Assembly (NCBI GenBank): GCA_020650975.1
Contig: JAIPMN010000010.1
Coordinates: forward strand, 1 to 21,120
DNA from: Apostichopus californicus
Taxonomy: Eukaryota; Echinodermata; Holothuroidea; Aspidochirotida; Stichopodidae
Reading direction: 5' to 3'
Length of the DNA stretch: 21,120 nt
In this document: one piece after another, positions 10,601 to 18,800 of the stretch
Layout of the letters: the number at the start of each line of letters is the position of its first letter
Numbering within the stretch: the first letter of the stretch is position 1
Translations under genes and position numbers: made by a program
The notes under the pieces: model-generated
Seen by the model: only the letters and a program-made list of their open reading frames with translations
What the model was told of the DNA's origin: nothing
Database searches by the model: none

Positions 10601-13600
10601 AGACCAGCAGTTGGGAATTGAGGCAGCCACAAAGTTCCATATTTGAGGATTATATTGACCATACCAAATACTTCACTCTGTGCGTATGTTAAACTTTTGC
10701 TCCTCGACAGAGAACATTGCGGAACGAGGCATCCTAAATATTCTGACGTTCTCTTAGACTTTGGCTTTTACTTACTCAATGTAGACTCTATCATCCAATG
10801 CACAGCGGTATATCAAGTACGTACAAAAATGTTCCTCAAATTTGTTTCCATTTTTTCACTATTCATTGTTTAGCATGTGTACAATAATCTATTCCAATAT
10901 TTCATTTTTTTCCCTCTGCATATGATAGATTTAACTTATTTGGTAAAAACCAATGGGTAGCATTGCAGAGGTGGCCTAAGGTTTGAAACCATAGCTTGGG
11001 ATCTAATGTTCTACCTTATCATCTTTACTTTATGCTCTGATGGAGAGGCTAATGAGATGCTGTGAGGGTGTTACTTCAGTAATATCTCTGGTTATTTTCA
11101 TGCTAACAGTGATCATCTTGAACAATATCTTCAATCAAAATGAAAACTTTTTTTCCTTGTATATTTGCTGACATCTTTGATATAATTTTTCTCCTGTTGT
11201 CTGTTCGACCTCACAGCAAGCACTCGATATAAGGCTAGCCGCTTTCGGCGGTCAGAATCTGCACGTGGCCGTGGCACATGAGGATCTGGCTTACGCATCT
11301 TACGTGCACCAATACAGCTCAGGAAGGTTCCGAGATGCCAAGTAAGTTTGGACCGTTTTACTAGTTATTTGGATCTGAATGTCCAATGGTAGTACTTCAT
11401 GTGAGAATCCTTGTCGAGATATTGGCTATAAATCAGGGCGCCATCTTCCACTCCTCATCCCACCCTCTGTTTGACCCTAGCTTTATTTGAATAAATTGTC
11501 TGTTTTGAATTTTTTTTATCAAAAGTGATAGGGATGCTTGTTAGTTATGTTTATGCTGGTTGTACTTGGGCAGTATGTAAGAAGTATGCACGGATATCCC
11601 ACATCAGTGTATAAATCGTTGCTACACAATGATAATTGATAACAGCTGTATATGCCTGGATTGCATCTCTACCTCCAGAAATTAACTGCTGGTCAGGAAA
11701 TTTGAATATTTACAAAATATGGCAAAATTTTATCTTTAAAATCTTTTTAACAGTAGTCTGATCGTCAAAAGGTCAACTTTCTTTCCCGACAATCAAGATC
11801 AGCCTTGGTGGTCGTCTGGTGGAAGACTAGTTGTTTACATCAAATTCAGATTACGTTGTAACTAAATAACTTCCCAATCGGTAGAATGATAACATGGTGT
11901 CGCCCTCTATCTCTACCTGTGATCCATGTAAATGGGAGATTTACTAGCCAAAAGCAGATGTTATTTTTACTAAAACTACACATCTCTCCTGCAGTGTACA
12001 TATTGGTCATTCTTTGTTATTTTGCTGCAATTTTTTGTGGACAACCAAAGTTTGCTGTTTGGACAACCAAACGGTAAAACCTGGTTGTCAGAGGGACAAC
12101 ATCAAAGAAAAAAAAAAAAAACATTTCCTGGGCATGTGCTAGCATATTATTGTTTTATAGACTCCTAGGGTCAAAATGCAAGTCTCTTATTGACAATTAT
12201 GACAAATATTATGACAGGGATGTTTTATTTTTATGACTTATGAACACCACTATGATGTTTTGAAAGTTTAGGCAAGATTCTTGTTTGCATTCTGTTGTTG
12301 GGTTTTCTGACATATCTGTACTTTTATGGATAAAGATTGCTCAAGTATTTTACTTCACTCCTCTGTCTTACACTGGACACCATGTGCACTCTAATCTACC
12401 TTAACTTTAATACCTATATTGGTAAGATTTTAGCACGGCGCCACCATTTACCCACTTCCATGATAAATGCATATTAAGGGTAATGAAGTTCAAATACAAT
12501 ATTCAGGGTAGTGAATTTTAGCTATTATGTCGCTATATGTTTGTATCTAGTTTTTATTTTGAGAGAAATTTTAATGAGCAAATTTTAGCTTGCAAATATA
12601 ACCTAAGAAGTGACTTGAGCTAAGAAGTCAATGCCATGATTTTGTTCAATGTTTCGTTACTTTGAACTGTGGTAATTTCACAAATAATACCATCTGCTTA
12701 ATGGTTTTTTTTCCAACTTCATCTATCTTCTGTTTATAGAGACCATGCTGAGAAAGCTATCTCCATAATCACACAAATCCTCCCTGACGACCATCTCCTA
12801 CTTGCGTCCTCCAGAAGGGTCAAAGGTTAGTCCATACTCTCAATGGGATGCACGGAATAATTAATCCTGTAACCGATTCGCGAATCGCTTTACTACAAGT
12901 GTAATCGAATTGCTAGGCAAATCAGAAGGTGTATGTAAAACAGTAGCGGAACATTCCCACAATTTTTGAAAGTCCTTATGATCAGCCTGGGGCAGTTTTA
13001 ATGGTGTTAGTTTTAATGCTGTAGTGGTCTTTCCGCCAAATAAATTCTCTTGTTTGGCGTGTTTGGCGTGTATAAAGAAAGGTATGTAGTATTTCTTCAT
13101 ATCCAAATAGATTTTTATAAGATATGGGATTTGGTTTCTCTGAAAAACCTTGTATTACCCTGGAAGGGATATGTGAAAAGTTTTCCATAATTTTTTTAAA
13201 ACTTTTTACAAGTTGCTGTGAACACGAAGCGGATGCACTTCTGAGCTTTAAACGTAATAGCATTTTCATCAGAGCTCTGAGATAAAGAGTTGGATCTCAA
13301 ACAAAAGCCGAAACCGTTCATTTGTCTCCTTAAAAGTTGATGATTATGACTGCACAGAACTGTAACCAACTCTGTACAATATACTTGCATGAGACCTAAA
13401 GGAGCAACAGTCGATAACAGGTCAATAGTTGCCGTCCAGTGGTGGTTAGTCGATCTGTGTGCGGGGTTCAATTGTAAGGCCATTTGAAGAGACCAACGTG
13501 ATAGGATTTTTGACTGGATGTATGAATTTATAAATTAATATCATTACGTTTTATTATTTCTGCCTGGCAGCTTTAATACTGGAGGAGCTAGCCATCGACT

Positions 13601-15312
13601 CGGACGATAAACAGAGGGAAAGCAAACTACTTCAGGAGGCCCACGACCTGCACTCATCATCACTCAATCTTGCCATCAAAGCGTTCGGAGAGTTTAATGT
13701 TCAGACTGCAAAGCATTATGGGAACTTAGGTAGACTTTATCAGTCCATGAAGAAATACAAGGTTTGTCTCTCCATGGTAAACAACTTTATAAAAACCTCA
13801 CACTGTTCTGCAAGATATTCACATATACATATATATATGTATTCGTTTGCCTTGGTCGTTAATTTCAATCACAATTAACAGAGTTAGCTTCAAAGTATCT
13901 CTTTCGAGATCCCGCTGTAAGATTCGCAAATGATTTCGAGTTGGTTACTAAGCATCTGTAGATCAAAACAAATTTGAATTAATCTGTGATTCGGTTACTG
14001 TAATAAAGAGCACAGGAAAAAAAAATAAAAAATTGGTCTGACTGTTGTTCATGCTTTTCATGTTTTTATGATTCTTTAAAAATTAATATTTGTCTTTTTC
14101 TTCCTCAAATTCTGCAGGAAGCCGAGAAGATGCATTTGAAAGCGATTGAGATCAAGGAAAATCTCCTCGGTGAGGACGATTACGAGGTTGCGCTATCTGT
14201 CGGCCATCTTGCGTCCCTCTACAACTATGACATGGGACTGTTTGAAAAAGCAGAGAAACTCTACCTGCGGTCAATCAGCATAGGTGAGTTCCTGTTGGTA
14301 TCATAAAAGTGATTGAAAGCATCCCAGAAGTCCTAAGAAGTAAAAGGTGTAAACAGGCTGGGATGGGGAGGGTGGGTTGGGGGTTGGGGGATAGTCCATT
14401 CTTAATAAAGGAGGAAGCTTGGGAGGGGGTGAAGTAGTGGAATGTTTTTAAGAAAGAGGATTTGAAAATGAATTAAAGAGAACAATGACCGACAATTCAG
14501 TGCAGTAGTTGCTAGCTGAAGATGACGGAACTTGCAGTAAAAGGTAATAGTGGAAGGGATACGGAAAAAATGTACCACATCTCCCCCCCCCCCAGGATCC
14601 TCTTTCCCCAAGAATTGAAGAATTTGGATATGTTCTGGGTGGGTTAAGAGTTAAAATAATCCTATCAGTTGTATAATAGCTTTTGAATCCTTATTTTTTC
14701 CATGTCCTCTATTAACGTTTTAATCCAACAGTCCGCAAACTGAGAGGGGGGGGGGCCAAAAAGTGGGTCGCAAGAAAGTTTGTGGGTCATAGAATTAGTC
14801 CAGATATTTGTGATATATCCCTCTACAGTTTTCAGAGTTTGCAAACATCCACAGTTCAAGCTTAATTTTCAGGCACTCTGAGCATCCAATCTGAAGGGTT
14901 GGGGGGGGTGGTTGGAGGAGTGGGACCGTCCGGTGGGTCATGAGTCCTGATAATTTTCGAACCGCAGGCGTCAGCAGTTTTGTTTATATCCCATTTATTG
15001 GTATTTGCAGGTAAGAAACTGTTTGGTCCAGGCTACAGCGGACTGGAGTACGACTACAGAGGTCTAACGAGACTGTACGCCAAGACATGTAACTTTGAGA
15101 AGGTCATGCAATATCACAACATACTGACCCAGTGGAGCCAAATGAGGGAGAAGACCTCGGGCCCGGTCGACATACTAGAGTACCTCGCCAACTGTCACAG
15201 TGAAAATACCACCATGGAAATCGTGGACACGTTTTTCAAGATGGACTCACATCAGTCTTGCGTCGGATCCGGTCCGAGTCGCGACGACGTAAAGCGGCCG
15301 GCGGTCAAGTAA
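4542..15312 (+). CDS. APPBP2: APPBP2 (amyloid protein-binding protein 2), complete, 12 coding exons
   Basis: Coding join: 4542-4685, 5955-6052, 6557-6708, 7972-8095, 9235-9403, 9577-9734, 10711-10816, 11217-11341, 12740-12825, 13571-13761, 14118-14283, 15011-15312. The total is 1821 nt, or 606 residues plus TAA. Every intron is GT..AG and the phases (0,2,1,2,0,2,0,2,1,0,1) join without a frame break. Recognition rests on family-typical stretches: PETLYN near the N-terminus, QFDVYYKLY (42-50), LLHHCFQALMDHG, CALLFSRSHYDEAY, ASKACVVKREFKKAE, HPKYSDVLLDFGFYLLNVD, HEDLAYASYVHQYSSG, and YEVALSVGHLASLYNYDM near 474-491. Known for the family: a cytosolic protein of tandem TPR helices, related to kinesin light chain, that binds the basolateral-sorting tail of APP and acts as a CUL2-elongin BC receptor for C-terminal degrons. 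The best TPR units lie at about 432-520. Domain borders are estimates by eye. The start has A at -3 and G at +4. The last ~50 residues do not resemble the vertebrate tail that I recall. Confidence 0.93.
4686..5954 (+). other. APPBP2 intron 1
   Basis: A 1,269-bp GT..AG phase-0 intron, AT-rich. It contains a short AC microsatellite (5775-5793) and repeated TAGGC/CCTA words (for example 4827, 4918, 5081) but no recognisable element. The acceptor tract is pyrimidine-rich (TTTCTTTCCTTTTGCTC). Confidence 0.85.
5775..5793. repeat. (AC)n microsatellite
   Basis: About nine AC units in intron 1, preceded by imperfect ACAAAC units from 5760. Confidence 0.9.
5955..6052 (+). CDS. APPBP2: APPBP2 coding exon 2 (residues 49-81)
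   Basis: Acceptor CTCTTTACAG precedes CTG TAT AAG, giving LYKQGNLCQLAMEF and matching the family block LYxQGxLCQL. The exon ends AAA AG before GTAATC. The split Arg codon (AG|G) is completed by exon 3 to give NKR-NLLHHCF. Confidence 0.9.
6053..6556 (+). other. APPBP2 intron 2
   Basis: A 504-bp GT..AG phase-2 intron. The open frame running through its 3' end into exon 3 in the wrong frame is coincidental. Nothing else identified. Confidence 0.8.
6557..6708 (+). CDS. APPBP2: APPBP2 coding exon 3 (residues 81-132)
   Basis: Acceptor TGCCTGCAG, then NLLHHCFQALMDHG, a near-invariant family stretch. The exon ends CTG G before GTAAAA (phase 1). Its final G joins GC from exon 4 to make Gly in LLLGDFLSEAGW. 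Confidence 0.9.
6955..7320 (+). mobile_element. tRNA-derived SINE in intron 3
   Basis: TGTTCAAGTCC at 7016-7026 matches the RNA polymerase III B box (GGTTCGANTCC) and is preceded by a tRNA-like stretch (GGTAAGGCAATGG, GATCTGAGGATTGC). About 40 nt upstream, a degraded A-box-like stretch begins (around 6970). Downstream, TTTTAGGCGAGGCATTTGATATTCCAATTGCACATTGCC resembles, by eye, the TCCTTGGGCAAGGCACTTTA-type body common in deuterostome tRNA SINEs. It lies in the same orientation as the gene. The A box is poor, so it is probably an old, inactive copy; the 3' end is set only roughly. Confidence 0.55.
7377..7656. mobile_element. MITE-like element, copy 1 (TGATGTCATCA ends)
   Basis: The left end TGATGTCATCA (7377-7387) is the exact reverse complement of the right end TGATGACATCA (7646-7656). 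The interior shares ordered blocks with 16148-16306: ACTATTATAATCTTC-like, TTATCCTTGAAACC, TTTTCAGTTTAATTGC before the right end. Two diverged copies with matching ends argue for a small interspersed DNA element. The short palindromic TIRs mean the exact borders are uncertain, and weak similarity may continue past the right end. Confidence 0.55.
7972..8095 (+). CDS. APPBP2: APPBP2 coding exon 4 (residues 132-173)
   Basis: Acceptor TGTATTTCTAG, then GDFLSEAGWFLQAEKTYNSCLK and CEQYED to ECCTR, a helical TPR-type segment. The donor is CG|GTAAGT (phase 2). The 3' two thirds of this exon and its donor region are duplicated just downstream at about 8202-8375. That copy cannot serve as an exon because it has a 5-nt deletion, a stop, and AT in place of the donor GT. 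Confidence 0.9.
8202..8375 (+). pseudogene. Duplicated, disabled copy of the APPBP2 exon 4 3' end and adjacent intron
   Basis: 8027-8201 and 8202-8375 are tandem copies at a spacing of about 175 bp. The parent covers exon 4 from CTGTCTGAAGAT to its donor plus about 105 bp of intron 4. In the second copy the exon-derived part has a 5-nt deletion, a resulting stop (TAA), several substitutions, and CACAAT in place of CACGGT at the donor, which destroys the GT. The intron-derived part is almost identical between copies. It cannot be spliced as an extra exon 4. A third copy may begin at 8376 (CTGTC) but diverges at once. Confidence 0.85.
8440..8860 (+). repeat. Decayed ~21-bp minisatellite
   Basis: Degenerate recurrences of a unit like TGTAAACTCATTTTACCTC appear at roughly 18-24-bp spacing through 8450-8640 and again at 8800-8860 (GTAAACTCATTTGATG, GTAAACCTATTTTGCG, GTAAACTCATCTTACC, GTAAACTCATTTTGCC). 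Individual units differ considerably, so this is an old array. Confidence 0.5.
9235..9403 (+). CDS. APPBP2: APPBP2 coding exon 5 (residues 173-229)
   Basis: Acceptor TTTTTTCATCCAG. The first base completes CGC (Arg), then LIHVQTSNCRYTEAEASYQLG to CALLFSRSHYDE, matching the family CALLFAKSHYDE block. The donor GTATGT follows a complete Glu codon (phase 0). The reading frame is also open for about 150 nt upstream of the acceptor, but that part has no family match and is treated as intron. Confidence 0.9.
9404..9576 (+). other. APPBP2 intron 5
   Basis: Shortest intron of the gene (173 bp), phase 0, GTATGT..CACTAG. No repeat. Confidence 0.85.
9577..9734 (+). CDS. APPBP2: APPBP2 coding exon 6 (residues 230-282)
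   Basis: Acceptor TTTCACTAG, then AYQYCLRSLHAMNSSS and the highly conserved ASKACVVKREFKKAELLIRHAV. The donor is CG|GTAAGT (phase 2), and the split Arg is completed by the A that opens exon 7. Confidence 0.91.
9735..10710 (+). other. APPBP2 intron 6
   Basis: A 976-bp phase-2 intron. Contains AGTTGACAT-type words repeated at 10127 and 10203, but no defined element. Open frames inside (for example 10265-10468) show no family resemblance. Confidence 0.8.
10711..10816 (+). CDS. APPBP2: APPBP2 coding exon 7 (residues 282-317)
   Basis: Acceptor CTCCTCGACAG, then REHCGTRHPKYSDVLLDFGFY followed by LLNVDSI. HPKYSD and DFGFYLLNVD are signature blocks of the family and form a TPR unit. The donor GTACGT follows CAA (phase 0). 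Confidence 0.92.
10817..11216 (+). other. APPBP2 intron 7
   Basis: A 400-bp phase-0 intron with a strong pyrimidine tract before CACAG. No recognised repeat. Confidence 0.85.
11217..11341 (+). CDS. APPBP2: APPBP2 coding exon 8 (residues 318-359)
   Basis: Acceptor GACCTCACAG, then QALDIRLAAFGGQNLHVAVA and HEDLAYASYVHQYSSGRF, a near-exact match to the family's HEDLAYSSYVHQYSSG. The exon ends GCC AA before GTAAGT (phase 2). Base composition is clearly more GC-rich than the flanking introns. Confidence 0.92.
11342..12739 (+). other. APPBP2 intron 8, with A14 run
   Basis: The longest intron (1,398 bp), phase 2. Contains two TGGACAACCAAA copies (about 12038 and 12058) followed shortly by A14 (12108-12121), which could be the worn 3' end of a retroposon. 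No TIR or coding remnant was found. Confidence 0.8.
12740..12825 (+). CDS. APPBP2: APPBP2 coding exon 9 (residues 359-388)
   Basis: Short 86-nt exon. Acceptor TTCTGTTTATAG; its first A completes Lys, then DHAEKAISIITQILPDDHLL and LASSRRVK, matching the family's ILPEDHLLLASSKRVK. The donor is G|GTTAGT (phase 1). Confidence 0.91.
12826..13570 (+). other. APPBP2 intron 9
   Basis: A 745-bp phase-1 intron. Contains a perfect 14-bp palindrome CGATTCGCGAATCG (12874-12887). A 95-codon minus-strand open frame (13196-13483) has no recognisable motif and may be chance or an unidentified repeat remnant. Confidence 0.8.
13571..13761 (+). CDS. APPBP2: APPBP2 coding exon 10 (residues 388-451)
   Basis: Acceptor TGCCTGGCAG completes Ala, then LILEELAIDSDDKQRESKLL, QEAHDLHSSSLNLAIKAFGE and FNVQTAKHYGNLGRLYQSMK. 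This is the longest conserved run in the protein and begins the kinesin-light-chain-like TPR pair. The donor GTTTGT is a weaker but valid GT site (phase 0). Confidence 0.92.
13762..14117 (+). other. APPBP2 intron 10
   Basis: A 356-bp phase-0 intron with a short TA/CA-rich run (13824-13842). Nothing else. Confidence 0.85.
14118..14283 (+). CDS. APPBP2: APPBP2 coding exon 11 (residues 452-507)
   Basis: Acceptor TTCTGCAG, then EAEKMHLKAIEIKENLLGED followed by DYEVALSVGHLASLYNYDMG and EKAEKLYLRSISIG. These are two consecutive TPR helices with the usual Leu/Gly/Tyr/Ala spacing and the KLC-type heptad AEKLYLRSI. The donor is G|GTGAGT (phase 1). Confidence 0.92.
14284..15010 (+). other. APPBP2 intron 11, rich in G/C homopolymers
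   Basis: A 727-bp phase-1 intron. Contains the G-quadruplex motif at 14365-14390, C11 (14583-14593), G10 (14746-14755) and G8 (14901-14908) plus several shorter G runs. Its base composition is unlike the other introns. Confidence 0.85.
14365..14390 (+). repeat. G-quadruplex motif in APPBP2 intron 11 (sense strand)
   Basis: Five G runs (4,3,3,5,5) separated by loops of 1, 1, 2 and 2 bases. This fits the standard G4 pattern well and lies on the strand that would appear in the pre-mRNA, about 80 nt after the exon 11 donor. Confidence 0.75.
15011..15312 (+). CDS. APPBP2: APPBP2 coding exon 12, C-terminus and stop (residues 507-606)
   Basis: Acceptor GGTATTTGCAG, then GKKLFGPGYSGLEYDYRGLT and FEKVMQYHNILTQW, matching the family's last TPR. 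From about residue 558 to the stop the sequence (ILEYLANCHSENT to the end VKRPAVK) is not recognisably conserved and probably accounts for the extra length compared with vertebrate APPBP2. The stop is TAA at 15310-15312. Confidence 0.9.
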
Positions 15313-15650
15313 CTTCCGTAATCGTGTCGTCATGCGAGCATTCTGTATCGGTGATTAGCCATGGAGTCTGGAATCGTGTTCACTCCTTTTTTGTAAGGCA
15401 AGAAAGTGCACAAAAGTTTGTTGTTTTTTGGGTTTCTTTATGTTTTGGTAGATTTTAATACTACAAAGTATTTCCATTTATTTTGATTAGGATCAGAAAA
15501 TACAAATACAAAATGTTTTCAGTGAAACAGAAAACAACCCTTGGAAGAAACTTAAAAGGATTTCCCAGTGAATAAAAATGTGAGACTTATTTTGAAGAGA
15601 AAAATATTCGACAACGCTAGTTGAAATACCCCATCTCGATATTTCGCCCC
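15313..15650 (+). other. APPBP2 3'UTR and immediate downstream
   Basis: Sequence after the stop turns AT/T-rich within about 100 bp and carries the AATAAA at 15571. No second gene begins here. Confidence 0.5.
15571..15576 (+). terminator. Candidate polyadenylation signal AATAAA for APPBP2
   Basis: The first AATAAA after the APPBP2 stop lies about 260 nt downstream and is followed by a T-rich stretch (CTTATTTTG). It would give a 3'UTR of roughly 280 nt, ending just before the TTAA-flanked element at 15651. Later AATAAA motifs (for example 17653) could also be used. No transcript evidence is available. Confidence 0.45.
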
Positions 15651-15654
15651 TTAA

Positions 15655-16034
15655 AGGAATTGTCTGGTGGAAGATTTTAATACATTTTCCTTGTAGTTCT
15701 TATTTTTCTCTTTCTAACCATGTAAAAATTGTCCCCATTCGACGTTTTCTTCTTGTAGAAATCTGGTTTTCAAATTCACCAGTTTCTCACCAAAAGGTTT
15801 TAGTTGTGATTACTGTAGGTACTGTACGGAGCGTGGGTTATGACGCAATCTGCATTTGCGAAGATGACGTCACATTCGTTACTGTTCAAATCATATTTGA
15901 AATGTCCATCCGTATTGATTAAAAAATTGTTTCTCTGTCAATTGCAACATTAGCATTCTCATACTTTGACAACATGTTTGGAAAATTATGTATCGTTTTA
16001 TAAGGTTACTTCTTAAGGCTACCAGACAATCCTT
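15655..16034. mobile_element. 380-bp MITE-like element with TTAA target duplication
   Basis: The left end AGGAATTGTCTGGT (from 15655) and right end ACCAGACAATCCTT (to 16034) are inverted repeats differing at two or three bases. Direct TTAA tetranucleotides flank both sides (15651-15654 and 16035-16038). There is no ORF inside. TTAA duplication is the hallmark of piggyBac-type transposition, although the terminal bases are not the canonical CCC. Likely a non-autonomous element inserted just past the APPBP2 polyadenylation signal. Confidence 0.75.
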
Positions 16035-16147
16035 TTAACTCAAGATATAGTTGATTCAATGTATTAAGCTACTGTATTTTGACTGGCTTAACCTTTCAAC
16101 TACTCCAGGAAGTTGTATCAGCAGGATGGGGTGGGGGCGGGGGGTGT

Positions 16148-16306
16148 CTGTGATGTCACCTGGGAGAATGCTTTTGAAAAGCTTTGCTCTGACTATTATA
16201 ATCTTCCTGTTCACTTATCGTTGAAACCTGTTCTACAATTTCATCAAAATGTATCTATTTTTCTAGAAAACAGACATTTTTCAACTGAATTGCCTTGATG
16301 ACATCC
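16148..16306. mobile_element. MITE-like element, copy 2 (TGATGTCA ends)
   Basis: Shares ordered blocks with 7377-7656 in the same orientation: TCTGTGATGTCA, GACTATTATAATCTTC, TTATCGTTGAAACC, TTTTCAACTGAATTGC, TTGATGACATC. About 160 bp against 280 bp in copy 1, so this copy is internally deleted or copy 1 carries extra sequence. Confidence 0.55.
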
Positions 16307-18320
16307 ATTTCTGTTGCCAGATGCATTTACAAAATTTGACAAACATTTTGTTGAAAGATTCAGTAAAACTTGATTAGGAAATCAACTTCAGTCACCAGAA
16401 AGTCTATTTAAGTGTGTAGTTCTCATTTGGGGGGGGGGGGAGGGGGCATGAACATTAGCTATGTTTAATGAGAATGTTATGTCTCCAAGGGCCTTTGTCT
16501 CGTCCATAGTTGTGGAGAAAGCAAATTATTTTTTTCTCTGTCTTGGCTTTAACTCAGTAACCCTAGCCTGATGGATCCCTATTTTGCATGCTTATCTCGT
16601 GTAGCCTCTCTCTTTGCTATGGAATTGTCATGAAAAGGTATGGGTGTCGTCCTAATCTACCCAAGAAAGGACCTTAGATGCCATTTCTTGAGAAGGGTTT
16701 GATCAAAGTTGTAGTTCTGTAATTGACAGGTTTAAAAGTTTAAATCAAGATAACCCATCTAACATTCATATTGTCTGTTTTATTACCATTTTTGGGGGAT
16801 GAATTACAGCGAGGTGCTTTTTTGGAGGGTTTAAATTGTAACAAATGTATCAAATAGTTTATATCTCATAATTCAGATAAATGGAGGCAAAAATTTGATT
16901 TTAGGTGGTTGATAATTCATTTACGTGGTAACTGTGCGAACTGCTTGTTGTGTTGTGTTGAAATCCACCAGTGAATATAATGACAGTCTCTTCAGTCTCA
17001 TAGGTTGGGGACAAAGGAAAACGGCTACGACTAAGATTACTCGGGTAATGAAAGTTCACAAGGCAAACCATCTTGCATTTGGCAGGCTGGTAATCTTTTA
17101 GAGAATTAAGCAAAAATAATGCAAATATGAGCTGGTTTATAGCTAAAGTCTGTTAATAAATAACAACACATAGATACATATCCATTGAGGAAGTGATGTC
17201 AGTGTCTATGGGATGCGTTGTTGATATTTGTGTTGAAAATCTACCGAAACAAAGTGTGTGTTAACATTGTAAACACAGCAAGCTGTTCTTTAAACTTCTG
17301 TGGTCCAATATTCCACTTGGATTCATTCTGCAAATTATATTTCCGACTCCAGTGTTTGGTTACTTTTGAAATGAAAATATGATACCCATAAAATGTCTTA
17401 CTGATGTTCATATTGAACCTAAAAATGATGGACTGACGCTTTTTATGCTTATCTTTAGCAGTATTTATTTTATTTCAAATGTAACAAAATAAAGGAAGGA
17501 GATGACTGACATTCAGTGCTTTAATAAACAGTTTTTCTGGCAAAATATAAAGCATTAAAATTTCATATTCTCGTTTTGTAGTCCGGCAGTTTTAATTCAC
17601 AACCAACGTGTACTTAATATTCTCGACTATACGTAATTTCCTTCTGGGATTCAATAAAGTTGACTTACTTACTAGACCCATCCTCGTCTGGAAAAATGCT
17701 GACTAGATAAGATGGGACTTATTTTGTGTTTTCTTTTTTTCATATATAGAAACAGAAAATGTCATGATATGCAAATTTGTTGATTTTGTTGGTAGTAAAG
17801 AGTTATATAATAGAAATACACAGGAATGGCTTCGATATGTAGTAGAACGTTCATTGCTTTGTTCAAAGACCAGATTTAAAGAATCAATATTTGAGCGATG
17901 ATTCTAAAAAAAAATCTGACAAGTGCCATGAGAAATATCGCTGTGATTAAGATGGTGTTATTCTATTGACTTAAAAGTTTTGATCGACTCTAAATTTAAC
18001 TTAAATTTAACTTAAAACAAGAAAAACCTTACTGGAATTGCACTTTGGGGGATTATTTTCATCTTTTCCTTGACTGTTCGAGTTTACAATTAAAATGAAT
18101 CTTAAAGGTGAAAACTTTACGTAAAAGAGAATGAAGTGTTACGTATAAAAATACTAATCATTTATACTGTTATCATATTGGTTAGAGGGTGTATGCAATA
18201 TTTAAATGCAATATGAAGCATCGCTTGAAATATTTGTTAAAAATTTATTTGTTATCTATTAGGAACTTTATGGGTACAGTTATTCTCTGTATGTTCTTTT
18301 ACATACTTTGACTATTGAAA
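16307..18320. other. Intergenic, no gene recognised
   Basis: AT-rich with G12 at 16429-16440. GGGATTCAATAAAG followed by TTGACTTACTTACT at about 17646-17672 resembles the 3' end of a polymerase-copied retroelement with a short TTAC tail, but no coding remnant precedes it. A two-copy TAAATTTAACT duplication occurs near 17992-18012. No family-like ORF. Confidence 0.4.
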
Positions 18321-18440
18321 GGAGTTGCAGCAGTGGGTTGGAAGGGGGGGGGGTGGTGGTGGGAGTGGTACTGGAGGTGGTTTAGGGAGGGTTATCAGGG
18401 GAGTCTTGAAAGGTTTTACCTTTGAATGGGAGAGGAAACA
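18320..18440 (+). repeat. G-rich low-complexity block 1 (G10)
   Basis: G10 at 18344-18353 followed by GGTGGTGGGAGTGG-type sequence to about 18440. G-quadruplex potential on the plus strand. No coding meaning. Confidence 0.6.
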
Positions 18441-18684
18441 AAGGGGAAAGTCTAAATAGTAAGAACATGTAAATTGAACTTACCATTGACATTAACAATA
18501 ATTTTTATATTTAAAAAAAAGTTGTTGTTGAATGGAGGTTGCTGCAATCAACTGTAGAGTTACATTGAGAGGTTACATGGGAGACATTTGTAACAGATGG
18601 TAAAGATGAGAATGAAAGTTAAACATAAAACTGCCTCATTATCAAAGTTAGCTGTACTGGTTGCTACTGTTCAGTCAATATATG

Positions 18685-18800
18685 CATGGGTGGATGTGGA
18701 AAGGAGGTTGGGGTGGTATGGGTGGAATGGAGGTTTGGGCTTGTAGGAGGGGGAGGGGGGTTTGTCTCATGTGGTAGATTGAGAAGAAGAAGGTGAGCTG
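18685..18800 (+). repeat. G-rich low-complexity block 2
   Basis: Recurrent GGGTGG/GGAGGTT words and GGAGGGGGAGGGGGG near 18748-18762. Similar in style to the block about 350 bp upstream, but not clearly a copy of it. Confidence 0.55.

Noticed and set aside
13440..13480. Second tRNA-like SINE head (GGTGGTTAG .. GGGGTTCAATTG)
   Set aside because: A- and B-box-like words are too close together and no SINE body follows.
13196..13483. 95-codon minus-strand open frame in intron 9
   Set aside because: No motif recognised; might be an unidentified repeat remnant, but not supportable as a gene.
17646..17672. 3' end of a non-LTR retrotransposon
   Set aside because: Only the AATAAAG plus TTAC-like tail is suggestive; no reverse-transcriptase remnant upstream and no target duplication found.
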